In this document: positions 18,870 through 28,230 of the stretch, piece after piece | Position numbering within the stretch: the first letter of the stretch is position 1 | How the letters are laid out: the number at the start of each line of letters is the position of its first letter | Assembly (NCBI RefSeq): GCF_947499585.1 | Contig: NZ_CANMOO010000002.1 | Coordinates: forward strand, 1 to 64,000 | Length of the DNA stretch: 64,000 bases | Source: an uncultured Allomuricauda sp. | GTDB lineage: Bacteria > Bacteroidota > Bacteroidia > Flavobacteriales > Flavobacteriaceae | Reading direction: 5' to 3' | The notes under the pieces: generated by a model | What the model was told of the DNA's origin: nothing | Seen by the model: only the letters and a program-made list of their open reading frames with translations | Databases searched by the model: none | Made by a program: the position numbers and the translations under genes

Positions 18870-21800
18870 ATGAAAAAAAACATGGTTTTCAAGTCACCCT
18901 TTTTCTTGGTGGCCTGTACAAAATTGACCTTAAAAATGAAGTTAAGTTTTTTTCTCACTTTATTCATTATTTGTCAGCTTACTGCCAGTGATATTTACTC
19001 GCAGAGGAAAGTCCATTTCGAATTTGAAAATGTTCCTTTAAAAGACATTCTTAATGAGATTAAAAAACAATCTGGTTACAATTTCTTCTATAACATGAAC
19101 GAAATCAATGATACCAAAAAAACCTCATTGACCGCATCAGACGAAAAGATATTCGCAGTTTTGGATAGGCTCTCGAAACAAGAAAAACTGGATTATTCCA
19201 TAAATGGAAATCAGATTGTACTTAAAAAACAGTCGTTGGATAAAAGCTCCATCTACCCTGTTAATGACCAACAGCAAGTAAGAGGCTCGGTTAAGGACAG
19301 TGATGGCAACCCATTGCCCGGGGCAAATGTCTTGGTGAAAGGCACCACAAATGGTTCACAAGCAGACTTTGATGGTAATTTCACTCTAGAAATTGATGAC
19401 GAAAATGCCATCCTGGTCATCTCCTATCTTGGTTTCAAGACAACTGAAGTCTCACTGAATGGACAGTCTACAGTCGCGATAGTCCTTCTGGAAGACGCTG
19501 CCCGATTGGATGATGTGGTTGTAGTAGGGTCCAGAAACCCTAACAGAACAGCAACCGAAACTACCGTTCCAGTGGATGTAATTGATATGGCCACTATTGC
19601 CAATCAAGGACCACAGGTTAGTGTAAATGAAATATTGAACTATGTTGCGCCTTCTTTTACCTCACAATCGCAAACAGTATCAGATGGTACAGATCATGTT
19701 GACCCCGCTTCACTTCGTGGCTTAGGTCCAGATCAAGTATTGGTGTTGATCAACGGAAAAAGAAGACATAACTCAGCTCTGATAAATGTTAATGGAACTG
19801 TTGGTGCAGGAAGTGTAGGAACAGATATGAACGCTATCCCCGTAGCAGCCATTCAACGTATAGAAGTGCTTAGAGATGGAGCAGCGGCCCAATATGGTTC
19901 AGATGCCATTGCCGGAGTCATCAACATTGTGCTTAAAAAATCAACCGGTAAGCTTGATCTTTCATTGACCTCTGGAGCAAATTTTAGTGAAAATAGCAAT
20001 CAATTTGAAGGAGGAAGTGATGGTGAAAAATTTCAACTAGATGCCAATTTTGGACTTCCGATCGGAGATCGTGGGTATATTAACTTTACCGGTTCCCTTT
20101 CCACTAGAGAACCCGCACTAAGAAACAAGGATTACGCAGGTGATATTTTTCAAGGGTTTCATGGAGCAGAGCGTGTTTTTGCCGCTGGTGGAGGAACGGT
20201 AGCTGATATGACCTTGCAGGACTATGCCAATGCCGCACAGGGTATTGGGTACCTAGACCAAGGAGTGAAAGATCAAATTGCAGGTCTAAATCTAAATGAT
20301 GAAACCGATGTTACCACATTTCGTGGTTTGTTAGGTTTTGATGCCGATGAGGCTGAACTTTCTGCCCGCGGACTAACACGAAAAGATTTTAGGTTTAAAG
20401 TAGGTACGTCAAGACTAAGAGAAGGGAAATTCTTTGCAAACCTTTCAATCCCAGTTTCAGAAACAACAGAGGTATATGGTTTCGGGGGAATAAGCTATCG
20501 TCAAGGATTGGCTTCAGGATTCTATAGAAGACCAGCACAAGGTGATGGTCGTGCCAACACTCCTGCATTCCCGAATGGCTTTTTACCCAGTATTGGGACG
20601 GATATTTTAGATCAATCCCTTGCCATCGGAATTAAAGGAAAAGTAAATGAGTGGGATGTGGATTTTTCAAATACCTATGGTAGAAATACATTTGATATTA
20701 CGGTAGGAAACTCTAGTAATGGAACCTTAGGTGTTGCTACTCCACGTATTTTTGATGCTGGTGGACTAAGCTTTTCACAGAATACAACTAATTTGGATTT
20801 TAGCAGGTTCCATGAAGATATTTTTGAAGGATTCAACGTTGCTTTTGGAGCTGAATACAAGGTTGAAAAGTATGAAATTATAGCTGGAGAAGAGTCATCA
20901 TACACCAGCTTTGATATCAATGGAAATCCTGTAAATAGCGTAACTCCAGACGATCAACTGGTAAGAAACAATTTTACCGGCGCACCATTGGGTGGAGGGT
21001 CTCAAGTTTTCCGTGGGTACGACCCTGGTAATGCAACAGAAAAATTCAGGAACAATATCTCCCTTTATGCTGATTTTGAGGCAGACTTTACCGAAAACTG
21101 GTTGCTAAGTTTAGCGGGTAGGTATGAAAATTATTCGGACTTTGGGAGCACCTTCAACTACAAACTGGCCACAAGATTAAAGCTCACAGAAAATCTTGCG
21201 TTAAGAGCAGCAAGCAGTTCTGGTTTTAGGGCACCATCATTGCACCAACAGTTTTTTAGTAGAACAAGTACGGTATTTGTGGATAATGTGCCTTTTGAAC
21301 AAGGAACTTTCACCAATGACAGTAGGGCAGCTACACTTATCGGTATTGATAAGTTAAGAGAGGAAACTTCCAATAGTTTTAGCGCAGGGTTAACAGGTAA
21401 TTTTGGCGACTTTTCAATCACGGTTGATGGATACCTAATTTATATTGACGACCGTATTGTGTATAGCGGAAGCTTCGGAAACGGCGGTGATCCTGAACTT
21501 ACATCAATTTTTGCGTCTGCTGGAGCTACTAGTGCTCGATTCTTTGTAAATGCCATTGACACTAAATCTTCAGGTTTGGATATTGTTCTTTCTCATAAAA
21601 CAAACTTGGGAGATGCCATATTAAAAAATGATTTAGCGGCCACTTTCAACAAAACAGAAGTTGAAAACATTTTTGTTCCAGAACTCATAGAAAATGCCGG
21701 ACTAACCGGGTCTTTCTTTGATGGTCAAGAAGAAGCATTTTTAACCCTGGCCCAACCAAGAACAAAATTGAATCTGACCAATCTGGTTTCTTTAAATACC

Positions 21801-22118
21801 TGGGATTTTCTATTAAGAAATGTATACTTCGGAGAAGTTACCGATCCTGACGATTTTAATGGAGATGCCCGTGTAGATGGTACCACCGTTAGTGATGATG
21901 CCATTTATGCTGGAAAATTGATTACCGATCTTACAGTGACAAAAACATTCACTGATAACCTTTCATTAACCATTGGGGCCAATAACCTTTTTGATGTTTA
22001 CCCAGATGAAAATAGAGAGGGAGGTACCTCAGGAGACCAATTTGTGTATTCAAGAAGAACGTCTCAATTTGGATATAGTGGCCGTTTTCTTTTTGCAAGA
22101 TTAAGATTGAGTTTATAG
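18870..22118 (+). CDS. TonB-dependent receptor with STN signalling domain
   Basis: A 1082-residue outer-membrane transporter. In order: an extended signal peptide (about 1-45), an STN domain (47-110; FENVPLKDILNEIKKQSGYNF) for signalling to FecR, a carboxypeptidase-regulatory-like domain (125-210; GSVKDSDGNPLPGANVLVKG), the plug (about 225-345; GSRNPNRTATETTVPVDV, IEVLRDGAAAQYGSDAIAGV) and the beta-barrel to the C-terminus. No SusD-like partner gene follows, so a glycan PUL is unlikely; a siderophore, vitamin or peptide substrate is more plausible. Regulated by the adjacent sigma/FecR pair. Confidence 0.92.
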   Translation: MKKNMVFKSPFFLVACTKLTLKMKLSFFLTLFIICQLTASDIYSQRKVHFEFENVPLKDILNEIKKQSGYNFFYNMNEINDTKKTSLTASDEKIFAVLDRLSKQEKLDYSINGNQIVLKKQSLDKSSIYPVNDQQQVRGSVKDSDGNPLPGANVLVKGTTNGSQADFDGNFTLEIDDENAILVISYLGFKTTEVSLNGQSTVAIVLLEDAARLDDVVVVGSRNPNRTATETTVPVDVIDMATIANQGPQVSVNEILNYVAPSFTSQSQTVSDGTDHVDPASLRGLGPDQVLVLINGKRRHNSALINVNGTVGAGSVGTDMNAIPVAAIQRIEVLRDGAAAQYGSDAIAGVINIVLKKSTGKLDLSLTSGANFSENSNQFEGGSDGEKFQLDANFGLPIGDRGYINFTGSLSTREPALRNKDYAGDIFQGFHGAERVFAAGGGTVADMTLQDYANAAQGIGYLDQGVKDQIAGLNLNDETDVTTFRGLLGFDADEAELSARGLTRKDFRFKVGTSRLREGKFFANLSIPVSETTEVYGFGGISYRQGLASGFYRRPAQGDGRANTPAFPNGFLPSIGTDILDQSLAIGIKGKVNEWDVDFSNTYGRNTFDITVGNSSNGTLGVATPRIFDAGGLSFSQNTTNLDFSRFHEDIFEGFNVAFGAEYKVEKYEIIAGEESSYTSFDINGNPVNSVTPDDQLVRNNFTGAPLGGGSQVFRGYDPGNATEKFRNNISLYADFEADFTENWLLSLAGRYENYSDFGSTFNYKLATRLKLTENLALRAASSSGFRAPSLHQQFFSRTSTVFVDNVPFEQGTFTNDSRAATLIGIDKLREETSNSFSAGLTGNFGDFSITVDGYLIYIDDRIVYSGSFGNGGDPELTSIFASAGATSARFFVNAIDTKSSGLDIVLSHKTNLGDAILKNDLAATFNKTEVENIFVPELIENAGLTGSFFDGQEEAFLTLAQPRTKLNLTNLVSLNTWDFLLRNVYFGEVTDPDDFNGDARVDGTTVSDDAIYAGKLITDLTVTKTFTDNLSLTIGANNLFDVYPDENREGGTSGDQFVYSRRTSQFGYSGRFLFARLRLSL

Positions 22119-22157
22119 TTCTTTATATTTTAATTAGTCAAGTTTAGTTTATCAAAA

Positions 22158-22188
22158 AAACCTTCCCTAACCGGAAGGTTTCTTTATT
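22158..22188 (+). terminator. Terminator of the TonB receptor gene
   Basis: AAACCTTCC-CTAACC-GGAAGGTTT, a perfect 9-bp stem followed by a T-rich tract. Confidence 0.88.
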
Positions 22189-22258
22189 TAAAACGAACAG
22201 TTTCCCAAAATTACCATTTGTTCTCTTTTTATGGCTTAAATAGCGGATTAGGGTGGTA

Positions 22259-22266
22259 TAATTTTG
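22259..22266 (+). promoter_or_regulatory. -7 box of the SDR/amine-oxidase run
   Basis: TAATTTTG matches TAnnTTTG exactly, 28 nt before the SDR ATG. No clear -33 TTG at the normal distance. Confidence 0.4.
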
Positions 22267-22294
22267 CTCTGTAAATATGTAAAATCAAATTAAA

Positions 22295-23044
22295 ATGAAA
22301 AAAAGAGCATTAATAATAGGAGGTAGTAGCGGAATTGGGAAAGCAACCGCAAAAAATCTTTTGAACGAAGGTGTTGAAGTACACGTAGTAGGTACTAACG
22401 ATACTAAACTGAATTCTTTTAAAAGTGAAGCCAATGATAATTTGGTGACCCATAAAGTAGATATAACCAACAAAGCTCAAGTAGATGCTTTGCAAAGCGC
22501 TATTGAAGGTTGGGACAATCTGGATTATTTGGTCAACGCATCGGGTATTTTTGGCCCAAAGCCATTTTTAGACCATACGGAATCTGATTATGATTCATAT
22601 TTGGATTTAAACAGAGGTTTCTTTTTCATTACCCAAACTGCCGCTAAAAAAATGGCAGCAACAGAAGGTGGGTCTATCGTTAACGTAGGTTCAATGTGGG
22701 CTAAGCAATCCGTGAAAGCCACACCTTCTTCTGCCTATTCAATGCAAAAGGCAGGATTACATAGTTTAACACAACATCTGGCCATGGAATTGGCAGACCA
22801 TAAAATTCGTGTGAATGCGGTATCACCAGCGGTAGTTGAGACTCCAGTTTATGAGAGTGTATTTGGAGGTAAACAAGAGGCAAATGACGCGCTTCAAAGT
22901 TTTCACGCATTCCATCCAATAGGCAGAAATGGTCGTGCAGAAGATGTGGCCAATACTATTTCCTTTTTGCTTTCTGATAAGGCTTCTTGGGTTACTGGTG
23001 CTATTTGGGATACTGATGGTGGTGTAATGTCTGGAAGAAATTAA
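22295..23044 (+). CDS. SDR-family oxidoreductase
   Basis: A 249-residue classical short-chain dehydrogenase: the cofactor motif [11 protein letters not shown] near the N-terminus, NASGIFGP on the fourth strand, the catalytic serine region [11 protein letters not shown] and Y-x3-K in [11 protein letters not shown], then [12 protein letters not shown] and the C-terminal [16 protein letters not shown] typical of FabG-like enzymes. The substrate is unknown. It heads a same-strand run (gaps of 10, 26 and 55 nt) with an FAD amine oxidase, an AraC regulator and a DASS transporter, hinting at a catabolic pathway for an imported small molecule. Confidence 0.88.
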   Translation: MKKRALIIGGSSGIGKATAKNLLNEGVEVHVVGTNDTKLNSFKSEANDNLVTHKVDITNKAQVDALQSAIEGWDNLDYLVNASGIFGPKPFLDHTESDYDSYLDLNRGFFFITQTAAKKMAATEGGSIVNVGSMWAKQSVKATPSSAYSMQKAGLHSLTQHLAMELADHKIRVNAVSPAVVETPVYESVFGGKQEANDALQSFHAFHPIGRNGRAEDVANTISFLLSDKASWVTGAIWDTDGGVMSGRN

Positions 23045-23054
23045 ATTTGTCTTT

Positions 23055-24110
23055 TTGAAAACAATACATTCAAAATATATCATTGTAGGAGCTGGATTAT
23101 CTGGTTTGACCACAGCTTACGCTCTAATTGAAAACGGTGAAAAGGATTTTATCATTTTAGAAGCTAGAGATCGCATTGGGGGTAGAATCCATACAAAAAA
23201 TGGTATCGATTTGGGGGCAACTTGGTTTCAAGACCACCATACTAATTTATCTAAATTGCTAGATGATTTGTCCATCAATAAGTTTGAGCAATATAGTAAA
23301 GGTAAAAGTGTGCTGGTGTACAATACCATGGCTCCCGCGCACTATTTTGAAAATCAACATAACGGACCATCGGCATATCGAATTGCCGATGGTTCTATTG
23401 CTATCATCAACAAACTTGCTAGTGTATTAGTCGATAAAATTCATCTCAATTCAATAGTCACTAACATTGTTGAAGGCCAAGACACTCTTACCTTAGCAAC
23501 TGAAAATAAAACTTATTCCGCAGAGAAAGTTATCATTACCATACCACCCAAACTGGCATCAGGAATCGATTTTAGCCCAAGGTTACCCGAGAACCTGCTT
23601 CAAACAATGAAATCTACCCATACATGGATGAGTAATGCCATTAAAGTGGGTATTCTATTTGATCAACCATTTTGGAAAGAAAAAGACTTTTCAGGCACAG
23701 TTATAGGTCAAGTAGGACCCGTTATAGAATTGTATGATCATTGTAACTATCAGGAGAATATCTTTGCTCTCATGGGTTTTGTCAATGAAGGATTAAGGGA
23801 TACTAAGGCCGAAATAAGAAAAGAAAGGATTTTAAGTTACCTGGAAAAGTATTTGGGTGAAGAGGTTAAAAACTATGCAGCCTATTTTGAAAAGGATTGG
23901 TCAAAAGATCGACAAACATCTTGTAAAAACTTAAAGTCGGTATATATGAGTCCCCAATATGGACATGAAGTTTTCAGACAATGGCATTATAACGGTAAAC
24001 TGCTGTTTTCTGGCACTGAAACTTCTCCCGTATATGGCGGCTACTTAGATGGCGCGGTCCATAGCGGATTAAATGCTGCCAAAAAGTTGTTAAACAAAGA
24101 ATTGGTCTAA
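23055..24110 (+). CDS. FAD-dependent amine oxidase
   Basis: A 351-residue flavoprotein of the monoamine-oxidase family. The N-terminus has the Rossmann motif [16 protein letters not shown] and then [14 protein letters not shown], and the C-terminus has the FAD-binding [20 protein letters not shown]. It is shorter than many members (about 450 residues), consistent with a compact substrate domain. The start is a TTG at 23055, 10 nt after the SDR stop; no ATG lies near. No signal peptide, so cytoplasmic. Oxidises an amine or performs a related oxidation; substrate unknown. Confidence 0.85.
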   Translation: MKTIHSKYIIVGAGLSGLTTAYALIENGEKDFIILEARDRIGGRIHTKNGIDLGATWFQDHHTNLSKLLDDLSINKFEQYSKGKSVLVYNTMAPAHYFENQHNGPSAYRIADGSIAIINKLASVLVDKIHLNSIVTNIVEGQDTLTLATENKTYSAEKVIITIPPKLASGIDFSPRLPENLLQTMKSTHTWMSNAIKVGILFDQPFWKEKDFSGTVIGQVGPVIELYDHCNYQENIFALMGFVNEGLRDTKAEIRKERILSYLEKYLGEEVKNYAAYFEKDWSKDRQTSCKNLKSVYMSPQYGHEVFRQWHYNGKLLFSGTETSPVYGGYLDGAVHSGLNAAKKLLNKELV

Positions 24111-24136
24111 TTTTAGATGAAATAGCATTAAAATAC

Positions 24137-25015
24137 GTGAGGGACAATTCGGCAAAAATAGCGCAATACCATCTGCATAAAGCTAATCCAAAAAAACTAC
24201 AGTTTGAGGTATATGACCTAAAGGAGTACCGTGCCAAAAATATTGAAAAAGCAGCTACACCACATTCGCATAGTTATTATCAGGTGATATGGTTTTTCAA
24301 AAAGGGAGGAACACATACCGTAGATTTTAAGACGTACGATATTAACGAAAATACCATCCTATTTATCTCTAAAGATCAAATCCATTATTTTGATGATAAT
24401 CTGGATGTTCCCGGTTGGCTTATACACTTCAATGAAAGTTTTTTTATGCATACTGATGTTGATATTTTTTTGAAATACAACATCTTTAAAACACAACAAA
24501 ACCCATGCTATGCCATGGATTTTGAAGCCATAAAAACAGCAAAAAATTATATGGCTTTAATTCTAAATGAACTTGACAAAAGAAACCGCTTTGGTTTTGA
24601 AAATATTGTTAGGTTTTTACTAAAGTGCCTTTTAATAAATCTTGAACGCGCCCATCTTAAAGATTTAGATGGGAAATTAGAATTTACAAGTCCATATGAG
24701 CTTCAATTTTTCAAGTTTAAAGAACTTATAGAGGAAAATTACAAGAATGGTCTTTCTGTAAGTGACTACGCCAATTTGCTTCATATTTCTTCTAAAACAT
24801 TAACCACCATCACAAAGACTGTCGCAAATAAATCTCCAGCTCAACTTATTTCAGAACGTGTAATTTTAGAATCAAAGCGGTTACTAAGATTCACCACTTT
24901 ACAAATAGGAGAAGTTGCTTTCCGAGTGGGTTTCGATGACCCTTCATACTTCATAAAATATTTTAAAAGATATGTTTCGGTCGCTCCAAATAAATATCGT
25001 GGCACTTTAGAATAA
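24137..25015 (+). CDS. AraC-family transcription regulator
   Basis: A 292-residue protein: an N-terminal cupin-like ligand domain (about 25-140; TPHSHSYYQVIWFFKKGGTH) and two C-terminal helix-turn-helix motifs (about 195-290; LSVSDYANLLHISSKTLT and IGEVAFRVGFDDPSYFIKYF). It sits between the amine oxidase and transporter genes on the same strand and is the natural candidate to control them. Start is a GTG at 24137. The ligand is likely a pathway substrate, by inference from context. Confidence 0.85.
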   Translation: MRDNSAKIAQYHLHKANPKKLQFEVYDLKEYRAKNIEKAATPHSHSYYQVIWFFKKGGTHTVDFKTYDINENTILFISKDQIHYFDDNLDVPGWLIHFNESFFMHTDVDIFLKYNIFKTQQNPCYAMDFEAIKTAKNYMALILNELDKRNRFGFENIVRFLLKCLLINLERAHLKDLDGKLEFTSPYELQFFKFKELIEENYKNGLSVSDYANLLHISSKTLTTITKTVANKSPAQLISERVILESKRLLRFTTLQIGEVAFRVGFDDPSYFIKYFKRYVSVAPNKYRGTLE

Positions 25016-25070
25016 ATACCCCCTTTTTTATTCTACCAAAAAGCCTTAGTTTAGGCCTGATTAAAACTTT

Positions 25071-26501
25071 TTGAGATTGAGTAAAAAAGTAGGCCTTATT
25101 GCTGGCCCCATTGTCTTTCTTATTTTAAGCAATTTACCGTTTGACATTGTCTCTCAAAAAGGTGACCCTGTTATTGCAGTAGCAGTTTGGATGTTGATTT
25201 GGTGGATAACTGAAGCTGTTTCCATTTCAGTAACCGCACTTTTACCTTTATTACTTTTTCCTCTGCTTAAAATATTGCCCATTGCCGAAGTAGGTGCAAA
25301 TTATGGAAGTCCCATTGTTTTTCTATTCTTTGGTGGATTTGTAATGGCATTGGCCCTAGAGAAAGTAAACTTGCACAAACGCATAGCATTAAATATTATA
25401 CGCTTAACAGGCACCACGCCAAACAAAGTGATTCTCGGCTTTATGATTGCCACGGCGTCATTAAGTATGTGGATAAGCAATACGGCTAGTACAGTGGTTA
25501 TGCTGCCCATTGCTCTTTCTGTCATCAATTTGTTGGTTGATGACGAAGACGGCTTTACTAAAAACGATCAGAATTTCGCTTTAAGCGTTATGTTGGGTAT
25601 TGCTTTCTCTGCAAATGCAGGAGGAATAGCTACCGTGATTGGCACCCCACCAAATTCTATCCTTATTGGACTTTTGGAAAATGAATATAACACTCAGATT
25701 TCTTTTTTAAAATGGATGACGCTGGGATTGCCTTTTTCAATTATTATGATTGGCATTAGTTATTTGGTCTTGGTAAAATGGATGTTCCCAAATCGGGATT
25801 TAAAATTCAATGCATCTAAGGAAGTTATTCAAGCTGAGCTTCAAAAGTTAGGTCCTACCTCTAGGAAAGAAAAAATGGTCCTGGTCATTTTTGGAATTAC
25901 CGTTTTCTTATGGATTTTTAGGACATTAATCAATAATATTTTCCCTGGTCTTGGTCTTACGGATACCATGATCAGTATTTTTGCGGCAATTACTCTTTTT
26001 GCCGTTCCATACAATTTAAGAAAGGGAGATTTTATAATCCAATGGAGGGACACCTCGCAACTGGCCTGGGGTATTTTAATATTATTTGGAGGTGGACTGG
26101 CACTGGCAAAAGGAATGTCATCTAGTGGGATTGTGGATATGGTGGCTATCGCAATTGCAAGCAGTGATATCAGCATTCTTTTGACTGCATCACTTCTAAT
26201 TCTTTTAATGCTTTTTATGACAGAACTCATGAGTAACGTAGCACTTGTTGCTGTCTTGGCACCTGTTGTTGCAGGTATAGCGATTGGTCTTGAAATTCCG
26301 ATACTTTATTTATTGATTCCAGTAACTATTGCCAGTAGTTGCGCTTTTATGTTGCCCATGGCCACACCACCCAATGCTATAGTTTTTGCCAGCGGCTATG
26401 TAAAGGTTCCTCAAATGGCCAGAGTGGGCATTATTCTGAATCTTATCTCCGTAGCACTTTTAATTCTTGTCTTTCAGTTTGTGATACCATTATTATTCTA
26501 A
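25071..26501 (+). CDS. SLC13/DASS-family anion transporter
   Basis: A 476-residue, 11-12-helix inner-membrane protein of the divalent anion:sodium symporter family, which carries dicarboxylates, sulfate or related anions. Family motifs are WWITEAVSISVTALLPL, WISNTASTVVMLP (first sodium/substrate motif SNT), IGTPPNSI, and in the second half MSNVALVAVLAP and MATPPNAIVFASG. The second SNT is SNV here, a change at a residue used for binding in characterised members. Start is TTG at 25071 or 25077. It is the last gene of the SDR-amine oxidase-AraC run. Confidence 0.9.
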   Translation: MRLSKKVGLIAGPIVFLILSNLPFDIVSQKGDPVIAVAVWMLIWWITEAVSISVTALLPLLLFPLLKILPIAEVGANYGSPIVFLFFGGFVMALALEKVNLHKRIALNIIRLTGTTPNKVILGFMIATASLSMWISNTASTVVMLPIALSVINLLVDDEDGFTKNDQNFALSVMLGIAFSANAGGIATVIGTPPNSILIGLLENEYNTQISFLKWMTLGLPFSIIMIGISYLVLVKWMFPNRDLKFNASKEVIQAELQKLGPTSRKEKMVLVIFGITVFLWIFRTLINNIFPGLGLTDTMISIFAAITLFAVPYNLRKGDFIIQWRDTSQLAWGILILFGGGLALAKGMSSSGIVDMVAIAIASSDISILLTASLLILLMLFMTELMSNVALVAVLAPVVAGIAIGLEIPILYLLIPVTIASSCAFMLPMATPPNAIVFASGYVKVPQMARVGIILNLISVALLILVFQFVIPLLF

Positions 26502-26508
26502 AATAAAA

Positions 26509-26533
26509 GAGCCTCCCCAAATTGGAAAGGCTC
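26509..26533 (-). terminator. Terminator of the short FDPY-repeat gene
   Basis: On the minus strand GAGCCTTTCC-AATTT-GGGGAGGCTC (two G-T pairs in a 10-bp stem) followed by TTTTATTTTA. It lies between convergent genes and may also stop the DASS transcript. Confidence 0.8.
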
Positions 26534-26539
26534 CTGACA

Positions 26540-26558
26540 AACTAACTAACTCAAAAAA
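26540..26558 (-). repeat. Shared 3' UTR element, copy 1
   Basis: AACTAACTAACTCAAAAA (plus-strand reading) lies between the stop codon of the short repeat gene and its terminator; an identical 18-nt copy occupies the same place after the longer paralogue (27187-27204). Confidence 0.7.
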
Positions 26559-26573
26559 TAGTAAGAAACTAAC

Positions 26574-26876
26574 TTACCTTGTATAGGGATCAAAATCTTC
26601 TGGTAAGTATCCAGCGGTTTCAAATCCTAATTCAATTTCATCACATTCGTCCACAAAATTGATAGCTTTTACTGAAAAATTCCCACTGTAGGGGTCAAAG
26701 TTTTCAGGTAGGTATTTGGTGGTATCAAACCCTAGTTCCCAATCTTGGTCCTCTTCAATGAAAATGACTTTGCTTATATCAAAATCTTCATCCAATGTGG
26801 CCAATGATTTGGCATTTGCATTAAATGCCAATAAGGCAAATCCAAGTGCTGTCAATATATAATTCTTGTATTTCAT
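26574..26876 (-). CDS. Short acidic FDPY-repeat protein
   Basis: A 100-residue secreted protein with a signal peptide (about 1-22, ending FNANA). The mature chain is acidic and built from about 34-residue repeats: one full unit starting ELGFDTTKYLPENFDPY and a final truncated one, ELGFETAGYLPEDFDPYTR. The bridge between units reads KAINFVDECDEI. It shares repeat, C-terminal end and 3' UTR with the longer gene upstream on the same strand, so the two are paralogues. I do not recognise an annotated family; a surface or periplasmic binding role is conceivable. Confidence 0.8.
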   Translation of the reverse strand: MKYKNYILTALGFALLAFNANAKSLATLDEDFDISKVIFIEEDQDWELGFDTTKYLPENFDPYSGNFSVKAINFVDECDEIELGFETAGYLPEDFDPYTR

Positions 26877-27160
26877 AACTGTCGTTTTTTAATTTACAAC
26901 AAAGATAAAACCACAAAAAGTGAGCATTATTATAATTGGTTTTTTATTAACAAACCCTTAAAAACACTGGTGTCATCGAATTGTTAATTCCCACTTTCTG
27001 GAATTAGCAAACTGTTAGCCCAGAGCTTCAAATATTATCAGATTGATAGCTTTAAAACGGTTTTATTACCATTTACACTTCGTCGATTTTAGTGTTATTT
27101 TTTTGTTAAGCACTTTTAATCGATGAATTTACTAGGCAAAAGAAAACAACCTATATACAA
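26877..27160. other. Intergenic region between the two repeat genes
   Basis: The gap 26877-27232 holds an exact minus-strand -7 box TATCTTTG (26907-26900) 23 nt upstream of the short gene, and the 3' UTR and terminator of the long gene at its far end. I see no gene or other structure in the middle. Confidence 0.5.
26900..26907 (-). promoter_or_regulatory. -7 box of the short repeat gene
   Basis: Minus strand TATCTTTG, exact TAnnTTTG, so the short gene has its own promoter and is not simply read through from the long paralogue. Confidence 0.45.
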
Positions 27161-27182
27161 AAAGCCCTCTGGTGAGGGCTTT
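27161..27182 (-). terminator. Terminator of the long FDPY-repeat gene
   Basis: AAAGCCCTC-ACCA-GAGGGCTTT on the minus strand, perfect 9-bp stem followed by TTG and an AT-rich tract. Confidence 0.85.
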
Positions 27183-27186
27183 TCAT

Positions 27187-27204
27187 AACTAACTAACTCA
27201 AAAA
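27187..27204 (-). repeat. Shared 3' UTR element, copy 2
   Basis: Same 18-nt sequence as at 26540-26558, again just upstream (in transcription) of the terminator hairpin. Confidence 0.7.
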
Positions 27205-27232
27205 TTTGTAAAATGAAAATAAAACATCCTAC

Positions 27233-27964
27233 TTAGTTTGCCCTTGTATACGGGTCAAAGTTTTTAGGTAGATACTCAGCAGTATCAAAACCTAAGTTCA
27301 TTTCTTCTTCTTCAATAAAGTTGATGAAACTTACCTCTACCAAGTCTGTATAAGGATCAAAACCTTTTGGTAAAGAATACTTTCTGTTCAGCCCCAAGTT
27401 TAAATCCACTTCTTCCTCAATGTAAGGAATGGCGTTTAAATCTATATACGCTTCATAAGGTGAGAATCCTTCAGGAAGATAATCAGATGTGTTAAACCCT
27501 AGATTCAAATCCTCATCTTCAACATAATTGATAGAATGTACATCTACACTTTCTGTATAAGGATCAAAACCTTCTGGTAAATAGTCACTAGCATTGAAGT
27601 CTAGCTTCAATTCGGTTTCGTCTTCGATGTATATGAGGGAATTCAAATCAAAATAAGTTTCATACGGATTAAAATCCTTAGGAAGGTAATCAGAGGTGTT
27701 AAAACCTAAATCGATTTCTGATTCTTCTTCTACAAACTCAATTTCGTTCAAATTTAACTCAAAGAACTCCTCATTTACTGTACCGTAAAATCTTGAAGTT
27801 GTCTCACTTAACTCAGTATTGAGGTTCAATACTGTAAAATTGTTCTCAAACGTACTAACTGTTTCTGTTTTGGCTTCTACAACAGTTGTAGTACTTTGTT
27901 GGTCTTCTGCTACGGCGGGACTACCTAATAGTACACATCCGTAAATCATTAATAACTTGTTCAT
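27233..27964 (-). CDS. Long acidic FDPY-repeat protein
   Basis: A 243-residue secreted protein (signal peptide about 1-19, ending AVAE). After a Thr/Glu-rich linker it contains five tandem units of 34-35 residues, the last truncated: DLGFNTSDYLPKDFNPY, KLDFNASDYLPEGFDPY, NLGFNTSDYLPEGFSPY, NLGLNRKYSLPKGFDPY and NLGFDTAEYLPKNFDPY. Each is followed by a beta-like acidic strand such as DLNAIPYIEEE. The C-terminal end FDPYTRAN parallels the FDPYTR of the short paralogue. Highly acidic, no cysteines in the repeats, Asp-rich loops that could bind calcium. Function unknown; no family recognised. Confidence 0.82.
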   Translation of the reverse strand: MNKLLMIYGCVLLGSPAVAEDQQSTTTVVEAKTETVSTFENNFTVLNLNTELSETTSRFYGTVNEEFFELNLNEIEFVEEESEIDLGFNTSDYLPKDFNPYETYFDLNSLIYIEDETELKLDFNASDYLPEGFDPYTESVDVHSINYVEDEDLNLGFNTSDYLPEGFSPYEAYIDLNAIPYIEEEVDLNLGLNRKYSLPKGFDPYTDLVEVSFINFIEEEEMNLGFDTAEYLPKNFDPYTRAN

Positions 27965-28230
27965 TTTTGATTGAATTTTTTGATTGATGTAATATGCTTA
28001 TAAGACTACCCAAATTTTAAATTGTTACAGCTTTTTGTTTTTTTTTGGAAAAAAATATTTTCTCTTAGCCCAGCTATAGGTGGGGTTTCAACGGAAAGCA
28101 CCAGTAAAACGCAATACTCCCAAAGGTTGGCCTTCTTTAGAAAAAAAGTGAGAGTTAATAATTATTTAACAGTCTGTTTTCACGTTTTTTAGGTTCTTTG
28201 ATCGCATTGAGCAAATCAAATTGATTAAAA

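Noticed and set aside
27233-27964. Tandem DNA repeats as a mobile or satellite element
   Set aside because: The periodicity is at the protein level within one open frame with a signal peptide; DNA copies are diverged and no flanking duplications were seen.
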